64,000 bases of DNA, from the NCBI RefSeq assembly GCF_031884435.1, contig NZ_CP134779.1:2108001-2172000 (forward strand). The letters are read 5' to 3'. The notes under the pieces were generated by a model that made no database searches, was not told the DNA's origin, and saw nothing but the letters and a program-made list of their open reading frames with translations. This stretch comes from Bosea sp. 685. Its GTDB lineage: Bacteria; Pseudomonadota; Alphaproteobacteria; Rhizobiales; Beijerinckiaceae. Position 1 is the first letter of the stretch. Every line of letters begins with the position of its first letter. Position numbers and translations under genes: made by a program. Positions 43,205 through 53,450 of this stretch are shown here, one piece after another.

Positions 43205-43678
43205 GTGGAGCTTCGCCGCTCGGTAGCGTTGGGCGCGGTGATCGTGCTGTTTTGCGTAGAGCCAATCTTCGCACAAGCTGTGAAGACTGATCCGTTATAC
43301 GGTAAACTCATCCAGCTTGAGAAAATGACGCTTGAAGCGTTCGCTTCACCCTCAAGCCGGCAGCTTCTCGACATTCACAACGAGATTATGGATGACATCG
43401 TCCATGAGCGACGGGCATCGTCCGTAGGCGCTTGCTCGCAAGCGTATACGCAGTTGTCGATCACCGTTCTGTTCCACGCTTCAATCATCCAGCCCAATCT
43501 CAACCAGGCTGAGAAGACCTCCGCGACCCATGACATTGAAAGGGCGAATAGCGCCTGGTCAGACTATCTGAGGGCGGCGACAGACTGCGAGAGACGTCTA
43601 GGTATCGAGACGCCTCCAAGCAGGCCCGAGCGGCCGAGCTCGGCGCTTCGGCGGCTATTGCCGATTCTGCCAAAGTGA
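43205..43678 (+). CDS. Secreted protein of unknown function
   Basis: The 157-residue product begins with a signal peptide (SVALGAVIVLFCVEPIFAQA, cut after FA). The mature part is mostly helical (LIQLEKMTLEAFASPSS, then IHNEIMDDIVHERRASSV) with two cysteines, in GACSQAYTQ and TDCERRLG. The tail is rich in Pro and Arg. I do not recognise it. The start is a GTG at 43205. Base composition is lower in GC than the neighbours, so it may be recently gained. It converges with erpA with only 16 bases between. Confidence 0.6.
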   Translation: MELRRSVALGAVIVLFCVEPIFAQAVKTDPLYGKLIQLEKMTLEAFASPSSRQLLDIHNEIMDDIVHERRASSVGACSQAYTQLSITVLFHASIIQPNLNQAEKTSATHDIERANSAWSDYLRAATDCERRLGIETPPSRPERPSSALRRLLPILPK

Positions 43679-43694
43679 CCGAATTGGCTGAGGG

Positions 43695-44045
43695 TTAAAC
43701 CGCAAACGACGTCCCGCAGCCGCAGGAGCTGGTCGCGTTCGGATTGGTGATGCGAAATGACTGCCCCACCAGATCGTCGACGAAATCGATCGTGCAGCCT
43801 TCGAGCAGATCGAGCGAGGTCTCGTCGATCAGCACGGTTGCGCCATCGCGCTCGATCACGAGGTCCCCCGGCGCTTTTTCCCGGTCGACGTCGAAGATGT
43901 ACTGGAAGCCGGAACAGCCACCGCCGGCGACGCTGACGCGCAGCATCGAGCCGGGCGGCTCCTTTTCCATCACGGAGAGAATGCGGCTCGCGGCCTTGCC
44001 GGTGACGGCAACGCCGCGCGGATTGACCTCGATATCGATCGACAT
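43695..44045 (-). CDS. erpA: Iron-sulfur cluster insertion protein ErpA
   Basis: The 116-residue A-type carrier transfers [Fe-S] clusters to apo-proteins such as IspG/IspH and dehydrogenases. The three cluster cysteines are present: C44 in GGGCSGFQY, and C108 and C110 in SSCGCGTSF. The N-terminal strand [12 protein letters not shown] and length are normal. It diverges from the dGTPase gene, sharing the 98-bp gap. In Hyphomicrobiales erpA is commonly next to this gene. Confidence 0.93.
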   Translation of the reverse strand: MSIDIEVNPRGVAVTGKAASRILSVMEKEPPGSMLRVSVAGGGCSGFQYIFDVDREKAPGDLVIERDGATVLIDETSLDLLEGCTIDFVDDLVGQSFRITNPNATSSCGCGTSFAV

Positions 44046-44143
44046 GGCGAGCTCCTTGGGCAGATGCTCCTTGCACCCGGGTTACCCACAAAGGTAATTG
44101 CCGGCACGCGCCTCTACAAGCAGGGGGCGATGACGGGTCCGCC

Positions 44144-45373
44144 ATGCCGCACCAACACAGCCTCGAACCCGAACCCGGCGACCGCTGGCGGGCGATTTAT
44201 GCCTGCCGCTCAAGCCTGAGTCGCGGCCGCCTAGTCGATGAGCCGAGCTCGCCGACGCGCAGCCAATTCCAGCGCGACCGCGACCGCATCATCCATTCCA
44301 CGGCCTTCCGGCGCTTGAAGCACAAGACGCAAGTCTTTGTTTCGCATGAGGGAGACCATTATCGCACGCGACTGACGCATACGATCGAGGTGGCGCAGAT
44401 CGCACGTGCGCTCGCCCGGGCCCTGGGGCTCGACGAGGATCTCGCCGAGGCGCTGGCGCTGGCGCATGACCTTGGCCACACGCCGTTCGGCCATACCGGC
44501 GAGGATGCGCTCGACGAATGCATGCAGGAGTTCGGCGGCTTCGACCACAACGCGCAGACGCTGCGAATCGTGACGCGATTGGAGCATCGCTATGCCGGCT
44601 TCGACGGGCTCAATCTGAGCTGGGAGACGCTGGAGGGGCTGGTCAAGCATAATGGCCCGCTGCTCGATGCCGATGGCCAGCCGACCGCGCGCTACGCGGA
44701 TACCGGCATTCCCGCCGCGATCCTCGAATACCAATCAGTGCAGGATCTCTGGCTCGCCAGCCATGCCTCGGCGGAGGCGCAGGCCGCTGCGCTCGCTGAC
44801 GACATCGCCTATAACGCCCATGATCTCGATGACGGCCTGCGCGCCGGGCTGTTCGAGCTTACGGATCTGCGCAAGCTGCCGTTCCTGGCGGAGTTGCTCG
44901 ACGAGATCGACGGGCTGCATCCAGGCCTCGCCAAGCCGCGCGCCACCAATGAGCTCGTCCGGCGCGTCATCACCCGCTTCGTCGAGGATGTGATCGCGGA
45001 GTCGCAGGTTCGGATTGCGGCGCTGCAGCCGCAGGACGCCGATGCGGTCCGCCGGGCGGGCGCGCCCATCATCGCCTTCTCCGAGACGATCGTGGCAGCC
45101 GACAGCGAGATCAAGGCCTTCCTCTATCCCAATATGTATCGGCATCCCCGCATCGCCGAGATCCGGCGCAGGGCGGCCGATGTGGTGCGCGACCTGTTCT
45201 CGCGCTTCCTGGCCGAGCCTGGCGCGATGCCGGCGGAGTGGGGCGAGGGCTGCGACACGCTCGATCCGCAGCGCCGGGCGCGGCGGATTTCGGACTATAT
45301 CGCCGGCATGACCGACTGGTACGCGCTCGACGAACACCGCCGCCTGTTTGACGCCACCCCCTCGCTGCGATAG
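44144..45373 (+). CDS. Deoxyguanosinetriphosphate triphosphohydrolase-like protein
   Basis: The 409-residue HD-domain enzyme cuts dNTPs to nucleoside and triphosphate. The N-terminal [20 protein letters not shown] is the family signature. The HD site is in [15 protein letters not shown] (His) and [15 protein letters not shown] (His-Asp). The nearby aspartate is in [15 protein letters not shown]. Length fits the type 2 subfamily. It converges on argS and is 53 bases before it. It probably limits dNTP pools. Confidence 0.93.
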   Translation: MPHQHSLEPEPGDRWRAIYACRSSLSRGRLVDEPSSPTRSQFQRDRDRIIHSTAFRRLKHKTQVFVSHEGDHYRTRLTHTIEVAQIARALARALGLDEDLAEALALAHDLGHTPFGHTGEDALDECMQEFGGFDHNAQTLRIVTRLEHRYAGFDGLNLSWETLEGLVKHNGPLLDADGQPTARYADTGIPAAILEYQSVQDLWLASHASAEAQAAALADDIAYNAHDLDDGLRAGLFELTDLRKLPFLAELLDEIDGLHPGLAKPRATNELVRRVITRFVEDVIAESQVRIAALQPQDADAVRRAGAPIIAFSETIVAADSEIKAFLYPNMYRHPRIAEIRRRAADVVRDLFSRFLAEPGAMPAEWGEGCDTLDPQRRARRISDYIAGMTDWYALDEHRRLFDATPSLR

Positions 45374-45426
45374 GGCCGGGCGCTTCCCTGCAAGCACGAA
45401 CCTGCAAGCACGAACCACCGCCAAGA

Positions 45427-47202
45427 ATGACCGCGATGAACCTGTTCGAGACCTATTCCGCCTGCGTCAACGCTGCGCTGGCGCGCTTGTCCGAGCGTGG
45501 TGCGCTGCCCGCCGGGCTCAATCTCGGCCGGGTCGTGGTCGAGCCGACCAGGGATGCAGCCCATGGCGACCTCGCGACCAATGCCGCAATGGTGCTGGCC
45601 AAGGAGGCGGGGACCAATCCGCGCGCGCTGGCGCAATTGATCTGCGAGGAGCTCGCCAGCGACGAAACGATCGTCAAGACCGAGATCGCGGGGCCAGGCT
45701 TCATCAACCTGACGCTGCAGCCGGCGATCTTCACCGCGATCCTGAAGAGCGCGGTCGAAGCCGGCCTTGACTACGGCCGGGGCGCATTCAAGCCCGAGCC
45801 GAAGATCAATGTCGAATATGTCTCGGCCAATCCGACCGGGCCGATGCATGTCGGCCATGGTCGCGGTGCGGTGTTCGGCGATTCGCTCGCCAATGTGCTG
45901 GTTTTCGCCGGCCACAACGTGGCGCGGGAATATTACATCAACGACGCCGGCGCGCAGGTCGACGTGCTCGCGCGCTCCGCCTTCCTGCGCTACCGCGAGG
46001 CGCTGGGCGAGACGATCGGCGAGATCCCCGAGGGCTTGTATCCCGGCGACTATCTCGTCTCCGTCGGCCAGACGCTGGCCAAGGCGCATGGCGACGCCCT
46101 GCTGGCGAAGCCTGAATCTGAATGGCTGCCGCTCGTCCGCGCGGTCGCGATCGACGGCATGATGGCGATGATCCGCGACGATCTCGCGGCGCTTGGCGTC
46201 GTCCACGACGTCTTCTTCTCCGAGCGCTCGCTGCAGAAGGTCGACGGCAATCTCGACGCGGTGGCCGAGACGATCGCGGATCTGCGCGCCCGCGACCTGA
46301 TCTATGAGGGCCGCTTGCCGCCGCCCAAGGGCCAGAAGGACGAGGATTGGGAGGATCGCGAACAGACCCTGTTCCGCGCCACCCAGTTCGGCGACGATGT
46401 CGACCGGCCGATTTTGAAGTCGGATGGCAGCTACACCTATTTCGCCAACGATATCGCCTATCACCGCTCGAAGTTCACGCGCGGCTTCACCGAGATGATC
46501 GACGTCTGGGGCGCCGATCATGGCGGCTATGTCAAGCGCATGCAGGCGGCTGTGAAGGCCGTGACCGGCGGGGCAGGGGCGCTCGACGTCAAGCTCTGCC
46601 AGCTCGTCCGGCTGCTGCGCAATGGCGAGCAGGTGCGTATGTCGAAGCGCTCGGGCGATTTCGTCACGCTGCGCGAGGTGATCGACGAGGTCGGCCGCGA
46701 CGCGGTGCGCTTCATGATGATCTTCCGCAAGAACGACGCGACGCTCGACTTCGATCTCGCCAAGGTCGTCGAGCAGTCGAAGGACAATCCGGTCTTCTAT
46801 GTCCAGTATGCGCATGCGCGCTGTGCTTCGATCTTCCGGCAGGCGCGCGAGGCGTTTCCCGATCTCGATCTGTCGCCCGCCAAGCTGGCTCAAGCGGACC
46901 TCGCTATGCTCACCGACGAGGCCGAAATCGGCATCGTCAAGATGATCGCGGCCTATCCCAGGATGATCGAGGGCGCAGCCCTGGCGCATGAGCCGCATCG
47001 GGTGGCCTTTTTCGTGCATGAGCTGGCGAGCGCCTTCCACTCGCTTTGGAACAAGGGCAAAGACTCGCCGCAATTACGGTTCGTTAATCAAACTGATCGA
47101 AAGTCGACGGAAGCGAGATTGGCGTTCGTGCATGCGGTGCGCAGCGTTCTTGCTTCCGGTCTGGCAGTCGCGGGTGTAGCGGCGCCGGAAGAGATGCGCT
47201 GA
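45427..47202 (+). CDS. argS: Arginyl-tRNA synthetase
   Basis: The 591-residue class I synthetase charges tRNA-Arg. It has the HIGH-like [14 protein letters not shown] near 140 and KMSK-like [12 protein letters not shown] near 400. A DALR-type anticodon-binding C-terminus ends the protein. An ATG at 45436 is an alternative start with similar support (neither has a strong ribosome site). It is followed by the SPOR-domain gene, the conserved order in alphaproteobacteria. Confidence 0.96.
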   Translation: MTAMNLFETYSACVNAALARLSERGALPAGLNLGRVVVEPTRDAAHGDLATNAAMVLAKEAGTNPRALAQLICEELASDETIVKTEIAGPGFINLTLQPAIFTAILKSAVEAGLDYGRGAFKPEPKINVEYVSANPTGPMHVGHGRGAVFGDSLANVLVFAGHNVAREYYINDAGAQVDVLARSAFLRYREALGETIGEIPEGLYPGDYLVSVGQTLAKAHGDALLAKPESEWLPLVRAVAIDGMMAMIRDDLAALGVVHDVFFSERSLQKVDGNLDAVAETIADLRARDLIYEGRLPPPKGQKDEDWEDREQTLFRATQFGDDVDRPILKSDGSYTYFANDIAYHRSKFTRGFTEMIDVWGADHGGYVKRMQAAVKAVTGGAGALDVKLCQLVRLLRNGEQVRMSKRSGDFVTLREVIDEVGRDAVRFMMIFRKNDATLDFDLAKVVEQSKDNPVFYVQYAHARCASIFRQAREAFPDLDLSPAKLAQADLAMLTDEAEIGIVKMIAAYPRMIEGAALAHEPHRVAFFVHELASAFHSLWNKGKDSPQLRFVNQTDRKSTEARLAFVHAVRSVLASGLAVAGVAAPEEMR

Positions 47203-47298
47203 CGGAACCTTCCGGCAGCGCGCACAAGGTCAATTTGACCGCGCGTGAGGTTCGGCGTTCCATTCGTCGCCTCGGCCCGCGCTGGAATGGATCATGCC

Positions 47299-48966
47299 AT
47301 GAGTGAGCCCGCTAGAAACCGTTTCGCCCTCGACCTCGAAGATCTCGAGCGTCAGCTTCGCGGTGCGGCCCAGGCGCCCAAGCCCGGCCAAGCCACGGAT
47401 CCGCTCGCGGAACTGACGCGCATCGTCGGGCAGGACGATCCGCTGAAGGATATCTTCGCCCATCGCGGCCAGCCGGCACCGGTGCCGCAGCCGGTACAGT
47501 CCTGGCAACAGCCGGCGCAGTCCTGGCAGCCGCCGCGGCAGGAGCCCTCCTTCGCGCCCGTTCCGGTTCCGCCGAAGCCCGAAAGCTCTGCTCCGCCGGC
47601 GGAGCTGCGCGGTGCGCTCGACGAATTCGAGGCGCTGCTGCGGCGCAATGACGTCGCTCGGCCGGCGACACCCCCGGTCCCCGCGCCCGTCGCTGACGAG
47701 TATTATGACGAGCCCGAGGAGCATGGCTTCCACCTGCCGGAGCCGCAGAGCTATCAGCGGCCCGCTTCGGTGCAAGGCGTGGCTGATGCGCCGCGCGACC
47801 TCGATCAGGCGGCCGGCGGCTATTCCTATGCCTATGAGCAGTCCGGCGGCTACAGCCAGCCAGGCATGTCCGAGCCGGCTGAGCGGCCGATGATGGCGGA
47901 GGACGATGCGCCCGATCTCGAGCCGCGCCGTTCGCGCAAGGGCCTATGGCTGCTGGCCACGGTTGCCGTCATCGGTATCGTTGGCGTCGCCGGCGCGTCG
48001 TTCTTCCGTTCGTCCGGCCCGGTGAGCAAGGACGGATCGCCGCTTGTGATCAACGCCGATCGCGGTCCGACCAAGGTCGAGCCGACCAATCCGGGCGGCA
48101 CCGAGATTCCAAACCAGAACAAGCAGATCTACGAAAAGGTCGGACAGGCTCCCTCGACCCAGACCCAGGTGGTCAGCCGCGAGGAACAGCCGGTCGATGT
48201 CCAGCAGGCGGCGCGGTCCTTGCCGGCACGGGTCGTCCTGCCTGGCCCCGGTTCTTCGGTTGTCACTGGCGGCACTGACACCTCCGGTACGACCAATCCG
48301 CTGGCGAACGCTCCCGCCGTGCCCGAGCGTAGCGCGACGCCGGCGGAACCCGCCTTGATGCCAGGACCCGCCGTTCCCGGGCTGGGCGAGCCGCGCCGCG
48401 TGCGCACCGTCGCGATCCGGCCCGACGGCACGCCCGCGCCGCCTCCCGGCGCGAACGGCAACGGCAATATCAACGCCGTATCGCCGTCGGTTACGGGGTC
48501 GGCGCCCGCCAAGCTCACCGCCTCTGCTGCGAGCAATCCGAATGCGACGGCGGCCGGAAGCCTGCCGCGCCCGCGCCCGGCCACGACGCCGGAAGCCGCG
48601 AAAGTGCAGGAACGTGTCGCGACGCCGGCGCCCGCGACGACGCCGCCGCTGCGCATCGCCAGCGCCGCTCCGGCTACGACGACTGCCGCTCCGGCCACGG
48701 CCGCGATCCGTGCCGGCACCGGCGATTTCGCGGTGCAGCTCGGCGCGCCCGGCAGCGAGGCGGAAGCGCGCGCCACCTTCTCGGCGCTGCAGCGCAAATA
48801 TCCCGATCAGCTGGGCGGCCAGGCGCCGATCGTGCGCAAGACCGAACTCGCTGGGGGCAAGACCGTCTACCGCCTGCGCGTCGGCCCCTATTCGCGCGAC
48901 GACGCCACGGCCATGTGCACGCAGCTGCAGACGGCCGGCGGCCAGTGCTTCATCGCCAAAAACTGA
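47299..48966 (+). CDS. SPOR-domain membrane protein
   Basis: The 555-residue protein has a long acidic cytosolic N part rich in Pro/Gln, one membrane helix at about residues 213-232 (GLWLLATVAVIGIVGVAGAS), a very long low-complexity periplasmic linker, and a C-terminal SPOR domain (residues about 475-555: FAVQLGAPGSEAEARATFS, then TVYRLRVGPYSRDD). SPOR domains bind denuded septal glycan, so this is probably a divisome protein of the FtsN kind. It lies after argS as usual. The start could also be 47287; the family character begins at either. Confidence 0.9.
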   Translation: MSEPARNRFALDLEDLERQLRGAAQAPKPGQATDPLAELTRIVGQDDPLKDIFAHRGQPAPVPQPVQSWQQPAQSWQPPRQEPSFAPVPVPPKPESSAPPAELRGALDEFEALLRRNDVARPATPPVPAPVADEYYDEPEEHGFHLPEPQSYQRPASVQGVADAPRDLDQAAGGYSYAYEQSGGYSQPGMSEPAERPMMAEDDAPDLEPRRSRKGLWLLATVAVIGIVGVAGASFFRSSGPVSKDGSPLVINADRGPTKVEPTNPGGTEIPNQNKQIYEKVGQAPSTQTQVVSREEQPVDVQQAARSLPARVVLPGPGSSVVTGGTDTSGTTNPLANAPAVPERSATPAEPALMPGPAVPGLGEPRRVRTVAIRPDGTPAPPPGANGNGNINAVSPSVTGSAPAKLTASAASNPNATAAGSLPRPRPATTPEAAKVQERVATPAPATTPPLRIASAAPATTTAAPATAAIRAGTGDFAVQLGAPGSEAEARATFSALQRKYPDQLGGQAPIVRKTELAGGKTVYRLRVGPYSRDDATAMCTQLQTAGGQCFIAKN

Positions 48967-49017
48967 GCGAACAAGAACTAAGCGGGCTTCAGCCGTCGCA
49001 TAACGCCTGACCTCATA

Positions 49018-49062
49018 AAAAGCCGCCGGCAGCGCCCAGTCGCTGCCGGCGGCTTTTCCGTT
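49018..49062 (+). terminator. Strong bidirectional terminator hairpin
   Basis: A perfect 17-bp stem AAAAGCCGCCGGCAGCG / CGCTGCCGGCGGCTTTT with loop CCCAGT follows the SPOR gene by 51 bases and precedes the TRAP binding-protein gene. The T-run is short, but the stem is long. Confidence 0.9.
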
Positions 49063-49214
49063 CGGCCTGCGGCGCATGACGCTACCGCATGGTTGGGGTT
49101 CAAGCGCGGGCCCAGTGCGGGTAGCGTCGCCGCCCAGCTTGCGCATGTTCTTGCCGGGGCGAGGGCAGGGCGCGAGACAAGAATTCCAAGCGACACAAGA
49201 AACCGAGGAAACCC

Positions 49215-50312
49215 ATGGATCGTCGTACATTCGTCAAGGCTGCAGGCACGGGCGCTGCAGTTGGCGGCACAGCCATTGCCGCTCCCGCCATTGCCCAGTC
49301 GCAGCCCAAGGTCAGCTGGCGCCTGACCTCGAGCTATCCCAAGAGCCTGGACACGCTCTATGGCCTCAGCACGCAGGTCGCCAAGCGCGTCGCCGAGCTC
49401 ACCGACAACCAGTTCCAGATCCAGGTCTTCGCACCCGGCGAGATCGTGCCCGGCCTGCAGGCGCTCGATGCCGTCCAGAACGGCACGGTCGAGTGCAGCC
49501 ATACATTGTCGAGCTTTTATATCGGCAAGGACCCGGCCTTCGCTTTCGAGACCTCGCTGCCCTTCGGCTTCAACACGCGCCAGCAGAATGCCTGGCTCTA
49601 TCAGGGCGGCGGGCTCGAACTGTGCCGCGCCTTCATGAAGGGCTATAACTGCTACACGATCCCCTCCGGCAACACCGGCGCCCAGATGGGCGGCTGGTTC
49701 CGCAAGGAGATCAAGACGCTCGAAGACCTGAAGGGGCTGAAGTTCCGTATCGCGGGCCTCGGCGGGCGCATCATGGCACGGCTCGGCGTCGTGCCGCAGC
49801 AGATCGCCGGCGGCGACATCTACCCGGCTCTGGAGCGTGGTACGCTCGACGCTGTCGAGTTTTCCGGCCCGCTCGACGACGAAAAGCTCGGTTTCCAGCG
49901 CGTCGCGAAATATTACTACTATCCGGGGTTCTGGGAGGGCTGCGCCAATGTCAGCTTCATCGCCAACCTCGACAAGTGGAACGATCTGCCGCCGTCCTAC
50001 AAGGCCGCGCTCGAAGCCGCCTGCTCGGAGGCCAACGCCTTGTGCGTGGCCAAATACGATCACGGCAATCCAGACGCCATGTTGCGGCTGGCCGCTGCCG
50101 GCGCCGAATTGCGCCCCTTCCCGCAGGAGGTGATGCTGGCGGCGTTCAAGGAGGCCTTCGCGCTCTATGGTGAGCTCGCCGCGAGCAACCCGGCCTTCAA
50201 GACCTTCTATGATTCGTTCCTGCCCTACTGGAAGAAGGAGCAGCTCTGGTTCCGCATCGCCGAGCTGCCTTTCGACGCATTCAACGCCCAGATGTCGGCA
50301 CAGATGCGCTGA
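49215..50312 (+). CDS. TRAP-transporter solute-binding protein, TakP-like (2-oxo/monocarboxylate type)
   Basis: The 365-residue periplasmic binding protein has a twin-arginine signal (MDRRTFVKAAGTGAA, cut near AIAQ). Its core strongly recalls Rhodobacter TakP: VPGLQALDAVQNGTVEC, then GNTGAQMGGWFR, GVVPQQIAGGDIYPALE and EKLGFQRVAKYYYYPGFWE. TakP binds 2-oxo acids such as pyruvate. No dctQ/dctM permease genes are adjacent, so it must pair with a permease elsewhere. It lies within the division/Tat block between the SPOR gene and nagZ, set off by a terminator and a B repeat, and is presumably a Tat substrate. Confidence 0.9.
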   Translation: MDRRTFVKAAGTGAAVGGTAIAAPAIAQSQPKVSWRLTSSYPKSLDTLYGLSTQVAKRVAELTDNQFQIQVFAPGEIVPGLQALDAVQNGTVECSHTLSSFYIGKDPAFAFETSLPFGFNTRQQNAWLYQGGGLELCRAFMKGYNCYTIPSGNTGAQMGGWFRKEIKTLEDLKGLKFRIAGLGGRIMARLGVVPQQIAGGDIYPALERGTLDAVEFSGPLDDEKLGFQRVAKYYYYPGFWEGCANVSFIANLDKWNDLPPSYKAALEAACSEANALCVAKYDHGNPDAMLRLAAAGAELRPFPQEVMLAAFKEAFALYGELAASNPAFKTFYDSFLPYWKKEQLWFRIAELPFDAFNAQMSAQMR

Positions 50313-50331
50313 GGCGCGAGGGTTATCCCGT

Positions 50332-50451
50332 CCTCCGCCGTCATCCTGGCCGAAGCGAAGCGGAGCGCCGGGATCCATCGTAGAGCGCATCGCCCTATGA
50401 TGGATCCCGGATCTGCGCCGCTACGCGGCTTGTCCAGGATGACGGCGGAGG
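50332..50451. repeat. Family B palindromic repeat
   Basis: CCTCCGCCGTCATCCTGGCC at the left pairs with GTCCAGGATGACGGCGGAGG at the right; CCGGGATCCATCGTAG and CTATGATGGATCCCGG pair inside. It lies between the TRAP binding-protein gene and nagZ. Confidence 0.85.
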
Positions 50452-50487
50452 GTTGACCGTCGGCCTGCCCCTTTCTAGGCCTCACAC

Positions 50488-51498
50488 ATGACCTCACGCG
50501 CCTTCATCGCCGGTTGCCTCGGCACGAGCCTGACCCAGGACGAGCGCGCCTTCTTCAGGGAGGCGCGGCCCTGGGGCTTCATCCTGTTCAAGCGCAACAC
50601 GCAAAGCCCTGAGCAGGTCGCGGCCCTGACGGCTGAGATGCGCGAGACCGTCGGCTGGCATGCGCCGATCCTGATCGACCAGGAGGGCGGGCGGGTTCAG
50701 CGCATGGGGCCGCCGCATTGGCCGGCCTACCCACCGGCGCGCGCCTTCCTGGGTATCAACGATCCCGTGCAACAGCGCGAAATCGTACGGCTTTCGGCGC
50801 GGTTGATGGCGCATGACCTGAAATCCGTCGGCATCGATGTCGATTGCCTGCCGGTGCTCGACGTTCCCGTCGCCGGCAGCCACGATGTCATCGGCAACCG
50901 CGCCTATGCGCATGAGCCCGACATGATCGCGCGGCTCGGCCGGGCGGCGGCCGAGGGGCTGATCGCGGGCGGCGTGCTGCCGGTGATCAAGCACATGCCC
51001 GGCCATGGCCGCGCCAAGGCCGACAGCCATCACGACCTGCCGGTGGTCGAGGCCTCGCTGGCGGAATTGCGGGCGAGCGATTTCCGCCCGTTCCGGCATC
51101 TCGCCGACATGCCCATGGCGATGACGGCCCATGTCGTCTTCACCGCGCTGGACCCGAAGCACCCGGCGACGGTGTCGAAGACGATCGTTCGCGAGATCAT
51201 GCGCGGCGAACTCGGCTTCGACGGTTTGATCATGACCGACGATATTTCGATGAAGGCGCTCGCGGGCGGCTTCACGCAGAAGGCCAGGGCTGCGATCCGC
51301 GCCGGCGTCGATGTCGTGCTGCATTGCCACGGCACCATGGCGGAGATGGTGGCGATCGCCGGTGCCGTGCCGGAGATGAAAGGCGCGCGCGGCCGCCGCG
51401 CCGCCATGGCGCTGGCCCGCATCCGGCACGCGCCCGAACCCCTGGATGTGGATGAAGCGAGGGCGCAGCTTGCAAGCGCGCTTGCCTTGAGCGCCTGA
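50488..51498 (+). CDS. nagZ: Beta-N-acetylhexosaminidase (peptidoglycan recycling)
   Basis: The 336-residue cytosolic GH3 enzyme removes GlcNAc from anhydro-muropeptides. The family loop KHMPGHGRAKADSHHDLP (residues 168-185) carries the general acid His, and the nucleophile is Asp251 in IMTDDISM. The start has a weak AGG. It precedes scpA, the usual order in Hyphomicrobiales. With the other wall genes it belongs to the envelope block. Confidence 0.95.
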   Translation: MTSRAFIAGCLGTSLTQDERAFFREARPWGFILFKRNTQSPEQVAALTAEMRETVGWHAPILIDQEGGRVQRMGPPHWPAYPPARAFLGINDPVQQREIVRLSARLMAHDLKSVGIDVDCLPVLDVPVAGSHDVIGNRAYAHEPDMIARLGRAAAEGLIAGGVLPVIKHMPGHGRAKADSHHDLPVVEASLAELRASDFRPFRHLADMPMAMTAHVVFTALDPKHPATVSKTIVREIMRGELGFDGLIMTDDISMKALAGGFTQKARAAIRAGVDVVLHCHGTMAEMVAIAGAVPEMKGARGRRAAMALARIRHAPEPLDVDEARAQLASALALSA

Positions 51499-51544
51499 AC
51501 AGCCGAACCTGCGGCCTTCGTGGGGGTTGGGGCCTGTCGAGCAC

Positions 51545-51603
51545 CGCCGCCCTCATCCTGAGGAGCGGACGGAAGTCCGCGTCTCCTCAGGATGAGGGCG
51601 GCG
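51545..51603. repeat. Family A palindromic repeat, short form
   Basis: CGCCGCCCTCATCCTGAGGA at the left is inverted at the right as TCCTCAGGATGAGGGCGGCG around a 19-base core. It runs up to the GTG at 51603, so that GTG is unlikely to be the scpA start. Confidence 0.85.
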
Positions 51604-51638
51604 TGTGGGCAGGCGCGATCAAGAAGGGGCGGCCGGCC

Positions 51639-52451
51639 ATGGCGGCGCAACTGCCATTCGAGGATGACGGCCCGCGCCGTGAGGACGAGCCCGCGCTCCT
51701 CGTCGATGTCGATGGCTATGAAGGTCCGCTCGACCTGCTGCTCGATCTGGCGCGGCGCCAAAAGGTGGATCTGCACCGCATCTCGATCCTGGCCCTGGCC
51801 GAGCAATATCTTGTCTTCGTCGAGCAGGCGCGGGCGCTCCGGCTCGAACTGGCGGCCGATTATCTCGTGATGGCGGCCTGGCTGGCCTATCTCAAATCAC
51901 GCCTGCTCTTGCCCGAGCCGCCCAAGGGCGAGGAGCCGAGCGCGGCCGATCTCGCCACCGCGCTTGCCTTGCGTCTGCGCCGGCTGGAGGCGATCCGCGA
52001 GGCGTCGCGCCGGCTCGCCTCGCGTGAATTGCTGGGGCAGGATGTTTTTGCGCGCGGCGCGCCCGAGCCGATCGTGGCAGGCGCGCGCCCGATCTGGGAG
52101 GCGGAGCTCTACGATCTGCTCTCGGCCTATGCGCAGCAGCGCCAGAGGCGCGTCCAGGGCCATATCTCCGTCGGCCACCGCATCGTCTGGTCGCTGGTCG
52201 AGGCGCGCGAGGCCTTGCAGCGTCTCGTCGGCGAGGCGGGCGACTGGACCGCGATCGACCCCTATCTCGCGCGCTACATGACCTCGCATGGCCTGCCGGA
52301 GCGCGAGATGACGGCGACCGTCAGGGCTTCGGCGCTTTCGGCGATGCTGGAGATGGTGAAGGAGGGCGCGCTCGATCTGCGCCAGGACGAAGCCTTCGCT
52401 CCGCTCTATCTGCGCCGCCGCTCGGCGCGGCCACCGGCCCTGCCGTTGTGA
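51639..52451 (+). CDS. scpA: Segregation and condensation protein A
   Basis: The 270-residue kleisin binds SMC and ScpB in the condensin complex. The N-terminal YEGPLDLLLDLARRQKVDL and LAEQYLVFVEQARALRLELA are typical, and the C-terminal winged helix ends the protein. The frame is open from a GTG at 51603, but that codon is part of a repeat. The ATG at 51639 has AAGGGG upstream and starts MAAQLPFEDDGP, as relatives do. scpB follows after 7 bases, so they are co-transcribed. Confidence 0.92.
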   Translation: MAAQLPFEDDGPRREDEPALLVDVDGYEGPLDLLLDLARRQKVDLHRISILALAEQYLVFVEQARALRLELAADYLVMAAWLAYLKSRLLLPEPPKGEEPSAADLATALALRLRRLEAIREASRRLASRELLGQDVFARGAPEPIVAGARPIWEAELYDLLSAYAQQRQRRVQGHISVGHRIVWSLVEAREALQRLVGEAGDWTAIDPYLARYMTSHGLPEREMTATVRASALSAMLEMVKEGALDLRQDEAFAPLYLRRRSARPPALPL

Positions 52452-52458
52452 GTGGGCG

Positions 52459-53166
52459 ATGACAGTGGCGATGACCGAGCGTTTCGACGAGGAGGACGAT
52501 GGCGGCGAGGCCGAGGTGCTGGCCCTGGCCACGCGCATCGTCGAGGCGCTGCTCTTCGCCTCGGCCATGCCGCTGAGCGCCGAGGAACTGGCGCGCTCGG
52601 TGCCGGCCGGCGTCGATGTCGCGCAGGTGCTGGAGCATCTGATCGCGCTTTATGCGCCGCGCGGGGTGAATCTGCGCCTGGTCGCCGGCGGCTTCGCCTT
52701 CCGCACCGCGCCCGATCTCGGCTATCTGCTGGCGGCCGAGGCCGAGCCGCCGCGCAAATTGTCACGGGCGGCGCTCGAGGTGCTCTCTATCATCGCCTAT
52801 CACCAGCCGGTGACGCGGGCCGAGATCGAGGAGATTCGCGGCGTCGCCACCGCCAAGGGCACGCTCGACATCCTGCTGGAGGCGGGCTGGGTGCGCTTGC
52901 GCGGCCGCCGGCGCTCGCCCGGCCGGCCGGTGACCTATGGTACGACGCCGGGCTTCCTCGACCATTTCGGTCTCGACCGCATCGACGACCTGCCCGGCCT
53001 CGACGAGCTCAAGGGCTCGGGCTTCATCGAGGGGCGGTTGACCAAGGACCTCACCGTGCCGATTCCCGACGATGATCCGGATCTGCGCGCCGATGAGGAT
53101 CCGCTCGGCGACCTGTTCACGCCGCTTGACGACGGCGAAGGGCCGCCGCACAGGGCGGATGAGTAG
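52459..53166 (+). CDS. scpB: Segregation and condensation protein B
   Basis: The 235-residue protein has two winged helices. The first is near residues 20-80 (IVEALLFASAMPLSAEELAR) and the second near 100-165 (LEVLSIIAYHQPVTRAEIEE). It binds the ScpA kleisin. The C-terminal tail of about 35 residues is acidic. It starts 7 bases after the scpA stop. Confidence 0.93.
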   Translation: MTVAMTERFDEEDDGGEAEVLALATRIVEALLFASAMPLSAEELARSVPAGVDVAQVLEHLIALYAPRGVNLRLVAGGFAFRTAPDLGYLLAAEAEPPRKLSRAALEVLSIIAYHQPVTRAEIEEIRGVATAKGTLDILLEAGWVRLRGRRRSPGRPVTYGTTPGFLDHFGLDRIDDLPGLDELKGSGFIEGRLTKDLTVPIPDDDPDLRADEDPLGDLFTPLDDGEGPPHRADE

Positions 53167-53190
53167 GGCAGGCTTTCTTTCCCACTCGCG

Positions 53191-53347
53191 CCGTCATTCC
53201 GGACAAGCCGCGACAGCGGCGCCGATCCGGAATCCATCGGAGGGCCAATCCTTTGACGGGCCTGGCTCTACGATGGATTCCGGGTCTTCGCGGAGTTTAC
53301 CCTTGGGCCGATCGAAGATCGGACCCGGGGGCTACGCCCGGAATGAC
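53191..53347. repeat. Family B palindromic repeat, composite
   Basis: CCGTCATTCCGGACAAGCCG begins it and CCCGGAATGACG ends it. GATCCGGAATCCATCG and CGATGGATTCCGGGTC are inverted inside. It lies between scpB and the ABC ATPase gene. Confidence 0.8.
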
Positions 53348-53450
53348 GCTGCGGTTGGTGGATAGGGTGGAGCATCTTTTGGCGTCGAGTGAGACCAAGG
53401 CGCGCTGGCTGAGCTGGGGCAGGCGGGGGACGGCCGGCGCCGCGATCCCG

